A DNA stretch of 10,279 bases. Source: Spartobacteria bacterium UBA6821 (GTDB lineage: Bacteria > Verrucomicrobiota > Verrucomicrobiia > Chthoniobacterales > UBA6821). Below the pieces are notes generated by a model that was not told the DNA's origin, did no database searches, and was given only the letters and a program-made list of their open reading frames with translations. The stretch is from assembly GCA_002452515.1 (NCBI GenBank), contig DKEN01000115.1, positions 5,736 through 16,014 of the forward strand, written 5' to 3'. Numbering within the stretch: position 1 is the stretch's first letter; every line of letters starts with the position of its first letter. This document shows positions 1 through 6,267 of this stretch, in pieces. The position numbers and the translations under genes were made by a program.

Positions 1-1
1 T

Positions 2-2635
2 ATTTCCATCACCCCACCTGCGGTTTCTGCACTGAGCCACTCAGGAACTTCTAGCAATGCAACCTCCTCTTCCGAGACGCGTCGCTTGCGCCGGATGATT
101 GAGGATCTCAAGGGGCAGTTGCAGGACGCGAACGATGCGCTGACGGCTCAAAAAAACCGGGCAACTGATCTCGAACATGCTGAGTGGGCCCAGAAAAATT
201 CCCAACTCGCCTCTGATCTCGATGTTGCCAGGCGCCGCATTTCGGATTTGGAGCATGACCTCAAATCCCACGATTCCTGGGGGCAGGAGCTCAAGGATTT
301 GCAGAAGAAACTTGATGAGGCCGTCGCAGACAAGTTGGTGGCTGAAGAACAGCTTCAGGGGAGTGTCAAGAAACTTGGCGATGCGAATATCATCCTGATC
401 AAGCAACTTCAGGATGCAGAGGGCAAGGTGATGACAACGGCTGAGGCCAAGCAAAAGCTCGAACAACTCACCCGAGAGGTGGAGCAGGGGAAGGAGGTTT
501 CTGCGCAGCTTCAGGCAAAGCTGGAGCATGCGGAAACGATATCCCAGGGTATCCTAACTAAAAATGACGATCTTCAAAAACAACTGACCGAGGTAACGGA
601 AAAACTTGTGGTTGCGCAAAAGCAGGCTTCTGTGGCTGCTCCTCTCCAACAGAAAATCAAGGATCTCCAGGCAAAAGTTGACCAGGAGAGTGATGCCATC
701 AGTCACGAGGCTTCCGTGCGGGCCGATCTTCAGGTTTTACAGGAGGATCGTGACCGGCTTCTGCAGAAAGTCACCGCATTGGGGGCAGCTGCCGCCGAGG
801 CATCCAAGATCAAAGGACTGAGTGCTGAATCGGAAACGCTTAAGAAGACCGTGGCCGATCTCCAGACAGAGGTTACTGCAGCTAATCAAGAAGTGACTAA
901 GGCGCGTGCGGAGGCGGATGCTTCCAAGCAGCTTGCCGCTGCTGCTGATAAAGCTGCAAAGAATGCCCAGGAACTCCATGATAAGAACTTGAATGCGGCA
1001 GAAGCGGACCGCGCAGTGCTTCAGGAAGATCAGCAGAGATTGCTTGCCAAAGTGAAGCAGGCGTCTCTTCTGCTCGATACGCTCAAGTCAACGGCGGATG
1101 CCGTTCCCTTCCTCAATAAGGATTTGGATAAACTGAAGAGCCAGATGGCCGACAATAACAAGGCACTGGATCAATCTGCCGCGAAACTTGCGGAGTCGCA
1201 GAAGGCGGAGGCAACAGCCCGTGAAGAGGCGCAGAAAAATGAGCAGGCCTCCAAGAATCTTGCCGACCTGCTCACACAGCAGAACAAATCACTCCAGGAT
1301 CAACTTCAGGCTGCCTTGGGAAAGGTGGCCTCCACGGTCGATCATTCTCCTGAAGCCGCCGCCTTGCAGGATCAAGTGAAGAAGCTGCAAGAACAGGTGG
1401 ATCTCAATGCCAAAAATTTTGCAGAATCCCAACGGAAACTTACGGAGTTTGCCAAAGCCCAGCCGGATCAGCAGAAAGCTTTGGACGATAAACAGAAGGC
1501 CCTGACCGATGCACAGACTCAAGCTGCAAGCCTTAAGTCCAAGCTGACGGACGACGATCAACAGATCGTCCAGCTAAAGAAGCAGGAGGATCAGGGTTCT
1601 ACACGGCTTAAGGATCTCCAGGATCAGCTTGCGGATCGCGACGCCAAGATCGCTAAACTGAAACATAAAAAAGGAAATGCCGTCGATGATCAGGTCGTTC
1701 AGGAAAATGATCTTCTGAGGGGAATCGTGTTGAGGGAGATCAAGGATGAGGCCAAAAAAGCGCAGGCCCACCGTCTGATGGAAGAAGAACTCAAACGCTT
1801 AAATGTTCAGTCCGATGCGCTCACACAGCAGATGGCACTGCTTGCAGCACCGGCGGTGGAGTTGAGTCCCGAGGAGAGATCCTTGTTCAAGGATGCCCAA
1901 TTGGTGGTATCAGATCAGGGAGGTGACAGCGTCGATGCATCCATCTCGGCCCCCATGATCGGTGCCGCTTCCACAAACGGAGAAACCGGCAGTAATTCCG
2001 TGGTCTCAACGAATCTCTTGGCCACAAACATGCCCTCTGTAAAATCGACGGAGAGCAATGCCCAAACACCCCTGCCATGGCAGGGAAAATTCAAGGAACT
2101 TCTTTCCCAAGCCAAGGAGCAATTTGACCGTCAGGATTATCTGCAGGCTGAAAATACCTTCCAGGAGGCCCTGAAGCTTTCGCCAAACGATTATTTTGTC
2201 CTCTCTAATTACGGCGTTGTTGAGTTCCAACTTGGCAAGATGAAGGAGGCCGAGGAGGTGCTGAAAAAAGCTACAGATCAATCAACGGACAACTCCTTTG
2301 CCCTGACTACATTGGGGATTGTCTACTACAGGCAGCATCGCCCGCAGGATGCGGAACAAGTCCTTCGGAAAGCTCTTGCCATCAATGACAATGACTTTAC
2401 CGCTCACAATTATATGGGGATCGTCCTTGCTGCTTCTGGCAAGGGGAAAGCTGGTGAAAGCGAACTCATGAAAGCCGTCGAACTCAATCCTAGCTATGCA
2501 GATGCCCACTTCAATCTGGCCGTCATCTACGCCACGGGAAAACCTCCTTCCAAGATGCTTGCCAAAAAACATTACCAGAAGGCCCTGGAACTCGGCTCAC
2601 CGCCGGATGCCTCGCTGGATCGGATGCTCCAGTGA
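2..2635 (+). CDS. Coiled-coil protein with C-terminal TPR domain (5'-partial)
   Basis: The frame is open from base 2, reading ISITPPAVSALSHSG..., with no stop before the TTG at 86 or the ATG at 95, so the true start almost certainly lies upstream of the window. At least 877 codons are present, ending in TGA. The first two thirds (to about base 1900) is rich in K, E, D, Q, A and L with heptad-like leucine spacing and no enzymatic motif, typical of a long coiled coil. A Ser/Thr/Asn-rich linker follows (about 1915-2070). From about 2090 to 2620 there are roughly four to five TPR units with the usual pattern (QAENTFQEALKLSPND, EEVLKKATDQSTDN, EQVLRKALAINDND, AHFNLAVIYA). TPRs normally mediate protein-protein contacts, and the coiled coil suggests a filamentous or scaffold role. 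The partner and cellular location are unknown because the N-terminus is missing. It converges on the phosphatase-like gene. Confidence 0.85.
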   Translation: MSITPPAVSALSHSGTSSNATSSSETRRLRRMIEDLKGQLQDANDALTAQKNRATDLEHAEWAQKNSQLASDLDVARRRISDLEHDLKSHDSWGQELKDLQKKLDEAVADKLVAEEQLQGSVKKLGDANIILIKQLQDAEGKVMTTAEAKQKLEQLTREVEQGKEVSAQLQAKLEHAETISQGILTKNDDLQKQLTEVTEKLVVAQKQASVAAPLQQKIKDLQAKVDQESDAISHEASVRADLQVLQEDRDRLLQKVTALGAAAAEASKIKGLSAESETLKKTVADLQTEVTAANQEVTKARAEADASKQLAAAADKAAKNAQELHDKNLNAAEADRAVLQEDQQRLLAKVKQASLLLDTLKSTADAVPFLNKDLDKLKSQMADNNKALDQSAAKLAESQKAEATAREEAQKNEQASKNLADLLTQQNKSLQDQLQAALGKVASTVDHSPEAAALQDQVKKLQEQVDLNAKNFAESQRKLTEFAKAQPDQQKALDDKQKALTDAQTQAASLKSKLTDDDQQIVQLKKQEDQGSTRLKDLQDQLADRDAKIAKLKHKKGNAVDDQVVQENDLLRGIVLREIKDEAKKAQAHRLMEEELKRLNVQSDALTQQMALLAAPAVELSPEERSLFKDAQLVVSDQGGDSVDASISAPMIGAASTNGETGSNSVVSTNLLATNMPSVKSTESNAQTPLPWQGKFKELLSQAKEQFDRQDYLQAENTFQEALKLSPNDYFVLSNYGVVEFQLGKMKEAEEVLKKATDQSTDNSFALTTLGIVYYRQHRPQDAEQVLRKALAINDNDFTAHNYMGIVLAASGKGKAGESELMKAVELNPSYADAHFNLAVIYATGKPPSKMLAKKHYQKALELGSPPDASLDRMLQ

Positions 2636-2644
2636 GAAAGCTCC

Positions 2645-2674
2645 CGAACTGTAAGAACCGGTTCTTACAGTTCG
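2645..2674. terminator. Perfect 30-bp palindrome between convergent genes
   Basis: The left arm CGAACTGTAAGAACC is followed immediately by its exact reverse complement, giving 15 bp arms with no spacer. As RNA it would fold into about a 13-bp stem with a CCGG loop on either strand. It starts 9 bp after the TPR gene stop and contains the TAA stop (2665-2667) and last codons of the opposing phosphatase-like gene. That position fits a bidirectional terminator or 3'-end-protecting hairpin. There is no clear U-tract on either side, so it is not a textbook intrinsic terminator; a dimeric protein-binding site is the alternative. Confidence 0.6.
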
Positions 2675-3924
2675 TCGTTAATCAGGTGATGGATGTCAGT
2701 GAGATCAAGGAATCCCTGAAGTTTTTCCGATCCTTGGCCGACTCCCAGCGTGAGGACATCGCCGGCGACTCCAAGTCCCTGTGGCAACGGACAGGCCGAT
2801 GGTTGGGAGAGAATGCCGGGTGAGGGGATTTTGTTCTGCTTGATGTTTTTATCGGTACTATCGACCTTTTTCTCCACGGCGAATCCGGGGCCGGTGGCCC
2901 AACAGAGGGAGGGTGTGCCCTGGGCATTGATGGAGAGGATCGCAACCCCTTTGTCTCCAAGGAATGGGTAGCCGTTGAGTTGCAGTCCGCCGATGGTCTC
3001 ACGCCCCGCGACGATGATGAGCGCATTCTCTCCGGCGTAACGTCGTGCCGTGGCCACAGCCTGATCGAAGGCAAGAATCCGCTTGAACATGGCCTCGCCA
3101 TCGTTCGCTCCAGCAGCCTTTCTGATGGAGGGGTCATCGACGACCAGAAAATAGCCATGCCTGTTGGACTGAAGGTGTCGGATGGCGATGCGCACGAGAT
3201 CTGAGAGTGAGGGGGCGTTGGTATCACCTTCCCCCGATGGGGTCAGGGTGAATTGGGTTGCGGGCAGAAGCCCGAGGACCGGTGTGTTCTGCCAGAAGGG
3301 CTGATTTTCCAAGTCACTCATGGATTTCAGCAGGGCGACACCACTCGTATTGATAGGTTCCAGGGGACTTTTGACGCTATTGGTAGCGGGAGTATTGGTG
3401 GTGGCCAAGTCACCGCCGATGACGATATCGAAGGGGGTGTGATGGGCAAATTGGCGGGCCAGATCGACCTGATCATCAGGGGTGGCTGATTTCGCATAAT
3501 AGGCTGCCGCTGTGGGTTCTGTCAGGGCACCTGTTGTGATCAAGCCAGTTGAGCGCCCTTTGGTCGCCGCAATTTCCAAAAGTGAGGGAAGTTTGGCTCC
3601 CGAAGGATCGATGCACAGGCTGCCGCGATTGACTCTCTTGCCGGCGGCGATGGCCGTTGATGCAGAGGAACTTTCTGGAATGGAAAAATCATTTGCAGCA
3701 TTCCGGCAAAGGGCGGAGTGGGGGAGGTCCTCTAACTGGAGTCGTGCATCACCACCTCCTGAGAAGAGTCGGGTGGCGGTCAGATTGGCAGGGGTGATGT
3801 TGTCGCTGACAAAGAGAATGACGGCAAAGGGCTTCCTGACGGAGTTGGAGAGGAAGAGGGCCGCTCCTAGTCCGAGAAAGAGGATCAGGCAGACTAATGC
3901 GATCAGCCTGTTACGAAGTTTCAT
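2665..3924 (-). CDS. Membrane-anchored alkaline phosphatase superfamily protein, probably degenerate active site
   Basis: From the ATG at 3924 (MKLRNRL...) the protein has 419 residues. It has a basic N-terminus and one hydrophobic segment (about residues 7-25), then goes straight into the fold at KPFAVILFVSDN, matching the VILFIGDGMG strand of alkaline phosphatases. Other matching segments are ESSSASTAIAAGKRVNRGS (nucleophile helix, Ser85), GLITTGALTEPTAAAYYA, YFLVVDDPSIRKAAGAND, LIIVAGRETIGGL and a WATGPG segment near the end. Compared by eye with E. coli PhoA, Asp51, Ser102 and Thr155 have counterparts, but Asp101 and Asp153 become Glu, Glu322 becomes Asp, and Arg166, Asp327, His331, Asp369, His370 and His412 are replaced (R, G, G, R and N at the metal-ligand positions). 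Phosphatase activity is therefore doubtful. The reading frame is intact, so this is not a decayed pseudogene. An ATG at 3930 is an equally possible start; the in-frame TTG at 3972 is less likely. No Shine-Dalgarno is visible. Confidence 0.85.
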   Translation of the reverse strand: MKLRNRLIALVCLILFLGLGAALFLSNSVRKPFAVILFVSDNITPANLTATRLFSGGGDARLQLEDLPHSALCRNAANDFSIPESSSASTAIAAGKRVNRGSLCIDPSGAKLPSLLEIAATKGRSTGLITTGALTEPTAAAYYAKSATPDDQVDLARQFAHHTPFDIVIGGDLATTNTPATNSVKSPLEPINTSGVALLKSMSDLENQPFWQNTPVLGLLPATQFTLTPSGEGDTNAPSLSDLVRIAIRHLQSNRHGYFLVVDDPSIRKAAGANDGEAMFKRILAFDQAVATARRYAGENALIIVAGRETIGGLQLNGYPFLGDKGVAILSINAQGTPSLCWATGPGFAVEKKVDSTDKNIKQNKIPSPGILSQPSACPLPQGLGVAGDVLTLGVGQGSEKLQGFLDLTDIHHLINDEL

Positions 3925-3965
3925 GGTCATGGTTGGGGAAGCAGATTCGCCTAAAGAATGGGCTT

Positions 3966-3994
3966 TTGGCAACAGGTACTCTCTCTTTTGCCAA
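3966..3994. promoter_or_regulatory. Spaced inverted repeat upstream of the phosphatase-like gene
   Basis: TTGGCAA (3966-3972) and its exact reverse complement TTGCCAA (3988-3994) are separated by 15 bp, putting the half-sites 22 bp, about two helical turns, apart. It lies 42 bp upstream of the phosphatase-like start and 46 bp before the divergent tRNA, so it could be an operator for either. No known regulator is recognised, and arms of only 7 bp can occur by chance. Confidence 0.25.
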
Positions 3995-4040
3995 TTCTCA
4001 TTGATCCCGAGAGCGAAGAATCGATAGAGTCAACAACTCT

Positions 4041-4114
4041 TACCCCGTGGTGTAACGGTAACACAGTTCCCTTTGGAGGAATTATTCATGGTTCGAATCC
4101 ATGCGGGGTAGCCA
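4041..4114 (+). tRNA. tRNA-Gln (anticodon UUG)
   Basis: The 74-nt sequence folds into a full cloverleaf. The 7-bp acceptor stem TACCCCG/CGGGGTA is followed by discriminator G and an encoded CCA. The D stem is GTGT/ACAC with loop AACGGTA. The anticodon stem is GTTCC/GGAAT (one G-U pair) with loop CTTTGGA, giving anticodon TTG at 4073-4075, which reads CAA (and CAG by wobble) glutamine codons. The variable loop is 4 nt and the T arm is CATGG/CCATG with loop TTCGAAT. The gene is followed at once by a short T-run (4116-4120). It is divergent from the phosphatase-like gene. Upstream, TTGATC (4001) and GATAGA (4023) form only a weak promoter match. Confidence 0.96.
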
Positions 4115-4337
4115 CTTTTTAGTGTGTAATCCCAGGGTGTGCTGTTTGCCGCTTAAAACTATTTCAATGAGGGGAGTTTTAGTTTCGACCGCTCTATTAA
4201 AAGGCATCGGCACCCAGAACTGCCAACTGTTTCATTCATTGAATCCGTAGTTCACCGAATCCCTCGGATCACCCAATCGCTGCAATCCTTCTCATCCCGG
4301 GATGAGCGATGGAGCATCAAATGCTGCCACTTACCAA
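4115..4337. other. Intergenic region without a supported gene
   Basis: Between the tRNA and the small membrane protein gene no convincing ORF is seen. It holds a 7-bp inverted repeat TAAAACT/AGTTTTA (4154-4160 and 4175-4181, 14-nt loop) and the palindrome at 4291-4306 listed separately. An ORF starting near 4302 on the plus strand runs antisense to the membrane protein gene and has a His/Arg-rich, non-protein-like composition. Confidence 0.6.
4291..4306 (-). terminator. 16-bp perfect palindrome downstream of the small membrane protein gene
   Basis: CTCATCCCGGGATGAG is a perfect 16-bp palindrome. It lies 31 bp beyond the stop of the minus-strand membrane protein gene, where a transcription-ending or 3'-stabilising hairpin would be expected. 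The stem would be about 6 bp with a 4-nt loop. It is not followed by a U-tract, so the terminator call is tentative. Confidence 0.35.
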
Positions 4338-4595
4338 TCAATGATGATCGGTCGTTTTCACTTTGCCAAGAAGGCTCAGGGTCACCGCCATCGGTGGAAT
4401 AACAGAGAGAACACAGATCACCATCATCGCGCCTACTCCCGCTTCCACTCCGTCGGTCGCCTTTACATAAAATCCTCCAACAAGCATCCCCACCGTCAGA
4501 ACAAAGAAGGCGGTCGCCATGATGCCTACGGCCAGCACAAAAGCCACATTTGCGGAATGCTCGGAGTACTGTTGAAGGGGAGGATGATCGCTCAT
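4338..4595 (-). CDS. Small two-helix membrane protein, unknown function
   Basis: An 85-residue protein beginning MSDHPPLQQYSEHSANVAF. A short polar N-terminus is followed by two strongly hydrophobic stretches, about residues 17-44 and 52-77, linked by a short charged loop (VKATDGVEAG), and by a charged tail ending KTTDHH. The hydrophobic pattern with polar ends is convincing for a real inner-membrane protein, but I do not recognise the family. The frame extends upstream to a GTG at 4655. The ATG at 4595 is preferred because a good sigma-70-type promoter ends only 6 bp before it, and the extra residues look non-coding. It stands alone between the tRNA and the divergent rpoN. Confidence 0.7.
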   Translation of the reverse strand: MSDHPPLQQYSEHSANVAFVLAVGIMATAFFVLTVGMLVGGFYVKATDGVEAGVGAMMVICVLSVIPPMAVTLSLLGKVKTTDHH

Positions 4596-4601
4596 GCTGC
4601 T

Positions 4602-4630
4602 TTTATTCTTGGTGATATCTTGGAAGTCAA
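4602..4630 (-). promoter_or_regulatory. Sigma-70-type promoter of the small membrane protein gene
   Basis: On the minus strand TTGACT (4630-4625, 5/6 match to the -35 consensus) and AATAAA (4607-4602, 4/6 match to -10) are separated by exactly 17 bp. Only 6 bases (AGCAGC) lie between the -10 box and the ATG at 4595, so the predicted transcription start falls on or next to the start codon. This implies a leaderless or almost leaderless mRNA. Confidence 0.5.
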
Positions 4631-4860
4631 GGGAAAGGCTGCTGTAAATCCACACTATTATTTAAAAAGCTCTGGCCACGACGAATTCTTATTTCAGAAT
4701 AAAATAGCCCGCCAGCTACGTCTTTGGGCTCTGCGCTTCTCTAGTATCAGATCTGTTCAAACGATCAGAATTATTTTCATAAGCTAGAAGTCTTTAAATA
4801 TTTATTAATTGGCCTAAAAGTTGCTTGCCTACTCCTAGCATCCGGTCAGCATTCAAGGTC

Positions 4861-6246
4861 ATGGCCGGTATGGAACTTATTGCAGGGTTTGCCCAACAGC
4901 AGACTCTCTCGCCGCAGATGCAGCAGAGCTTGCAGCTCTTGCAGACGCCTGTTGCTGAGTTGCGACAGATGTTGGCAGCGGAACTGGCAGCTAATCCTGT
5001 TCTCGAGGAGGATTTACCCAGCGATGAAAGAGCCGATTCTGTCCGTGAGAGGCAGGAGTCTCTTGGTAGCAACTCTTCTCTTCAGGAGGAGTGGAGGGAG
5101 TATATGCCTCAGGCCGCCTCAACGACTCATTACTCCTCCCAGGACGAGGAGAAGCGCCGCTACCTCTTTGAATCCCTGGCCTCGCGTCCGACGCTGCGGG
5201 ACTTCGTGATTGATCAGGCCGCAGGTTTTACTGATAGGGAGCGCAGAGTGGTCGATGTGATTGCGGGAAATCTTGATCAGGATGGTTATCTGCGAATGCA
5301 GAATGAAGAGCTCGCTTTGGCCGCAGGGGTTTCCGATTCGTTTTTGGAAAAGACCCTCGAAAAGGTCAGACTGTTCGAACCTGCCGGGGTTGCCGCACCC
5401 GATCTGGCTGAGTGTCTTCTCCTGCAGTTAGCCAGGCGAGGGGAGGGAAATGGATTGGCGGCACGCATTTTGAGGCATCATCTCCAGCTGTTGGCACGTC
5501 ATCGTTACGAGGAAATTGCCAAGCATTTCAGGGTGCCGACAGCTGATGTTGTTGCCGCGGCCAAAATGATCGCGACGTTGGAACCCAAACCGGGCCGCCC
5601 CTTTGCCGATGCAGATGAACAAGGAGTCATTCCGGATCTCATCGTTGTGCCTGATGGGGATGGCTTTGTCGTTCGTCTCAATGAGGAGGATCTTCCAAGG
5701 CTCCGCATTTCCAAGGAATACAAGGATCTGCTCGCGGAACGCGGGGAGAACGAGGAACTGCTCCTTTACCTGCGCGGCAAGATCCGGGGAGCCCGTGTGT
5801 TTTTGCGAAGTCTTCAGCAGCGGCAGCAGACATTGCTTGCCATCGGGAACGAGATTGTCTCACGGCAGGAAGAATTTTTCCGCCATGGAGCCTCTGCCTT
5901 GAAGCCCCTCATCATGGCCCAGATTGCCGATGTGGTGGAGCTCCATGTCACGACGGTGAGCAGGGCTGTCTCTGGGAAATACATGGAGACGCCCCAGGGG
6001 TTGCTGGAAATGCGCTATTTCTTCACCCCCGGATTCCAGAACTCCGACGGGACGGCTGTCAGCAATGAAATGGTCAAGCAGGCGATCCGGGAAATGGTTG
6101 ATCAGGAGTCCCCTCGGGATCCCATGAGCGATCAGGAAATTGTCTCTCAGCTTGACGAACGGGGGTTGAAAGTTGCCCGCCGGACGATCGCCAAATACCG
6201 TGAGCAACTTGGCATTCTACCAAGCCACCTCCGAAAAATCTGTTAG
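4861..6246 (+). CDS. rpoN: RNA polymerase sigma-54 factor
   Basis: Sigma-54 directs RNA polymerase to -24/-12 promoters that need an ATP-driven enhancer-binding activator. From the ATG at 4861 the protein has 461 residues, close to the family's usual size. Region I is the Gln/Leu-rich N-terminus (QQQTLSPQMQQSLQLLQTPVAEL) ending in NPVLEE. The core-binding domain includes GNLDQDGYL and FEPAGVAAPDLAECLLLQL. The helix-turn-helix is at about residues 354-374 (AQIADVVELHVTTVSRAVSGKY). The RpoN box, which contacts the -24 element, is ARRTIAKYRE at about 439-448, followed by GILPSHLRK. An ATG at 4870 (MELIAGF) is equally plausible; AAGG at 4855-4858 is better spaced for it (11 nt) than for 4861 (2 nt). 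The upstream in-frame TTG at 4825 is unlikely. mrp follows after 21 bp. No enhancer-binding activator gene is in the window. Confidence 0.96.
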   Translation: MAGMELIAGFAQQQTLSPQMQQSLQLLQTPVAELRQMLAAELAANPVLEEDLPSDERADSVRERQESLGSNSSLQEEWREYMPQAASTTHYSSQDEEKRRYLFESLASRPTLRDFVIDQAAGFTDRERRVVDVIAGNLDQDGYLRMQNEELALAAGVSDSFLEKTLEKVRLFEPAGVAAPDLAECLLLQLARRGEGNGLAARILRHHLQLLARHRYEEIAKHFRVPTADVVAAAKMIATLEPKPGRPFADADEQGVIPDLIVVPDGDGFVVRLNEEDLPRLRISKEYKDLLAERGENEELLLYLRGKIRGARVFLRSLQQRQQTLLAIGNEIVSRQEEFFRHGASALKPLIMAQIADVVELHVTTVSRAVSGKYMETPQGLLEMRYFFTPGFQNSDGTAVSNEMVKQAIREMVDQESPRDPMSDQEIVSQLDERGLKVARRTIAKYREQLGILPSHLRKIC

Positions 6247-6267
6247 CCAGAGCCTCCTTTATTTTTC

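Noticed and set aside
86..88. TTG at 86 as the start of the TPR protein
   Set aside because: The frame is open without a stop back to base 2, so this codon is only the first possible start inside the window, not evidence of a real start.
3512..4027. A 171-codon plus-strand ORF opposite the start of the phosphatase-like gene
   Set aside because: It overlaps the recognisable alkaline-phosphatase-fold frame and its N-terminal membrane segment, and it has no family signature.
4302..4787. A 161-codon plus-strand ORF between the tRNA and rpoN
   Set aside because: It is His/Arg/Ser-rich and lies antisense to the small membrane protein, whose opposite-frame translation has coherent hydrophobic helices and a promoter.
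5470..5530. TGGCAC at 5492 as a sigma-54 promoter element
   Set aside because: It lies inside rpoN coding sequence and no TTGC element follows at the required spacing.
6247..6267. CCTCCTTT in the mrp leader as a functional element
   Set aside because: It is the complement of a Shine-Dalgarno, but the stretch is short and pyrimidine-rich leaders are common in this window, so chance is enough.
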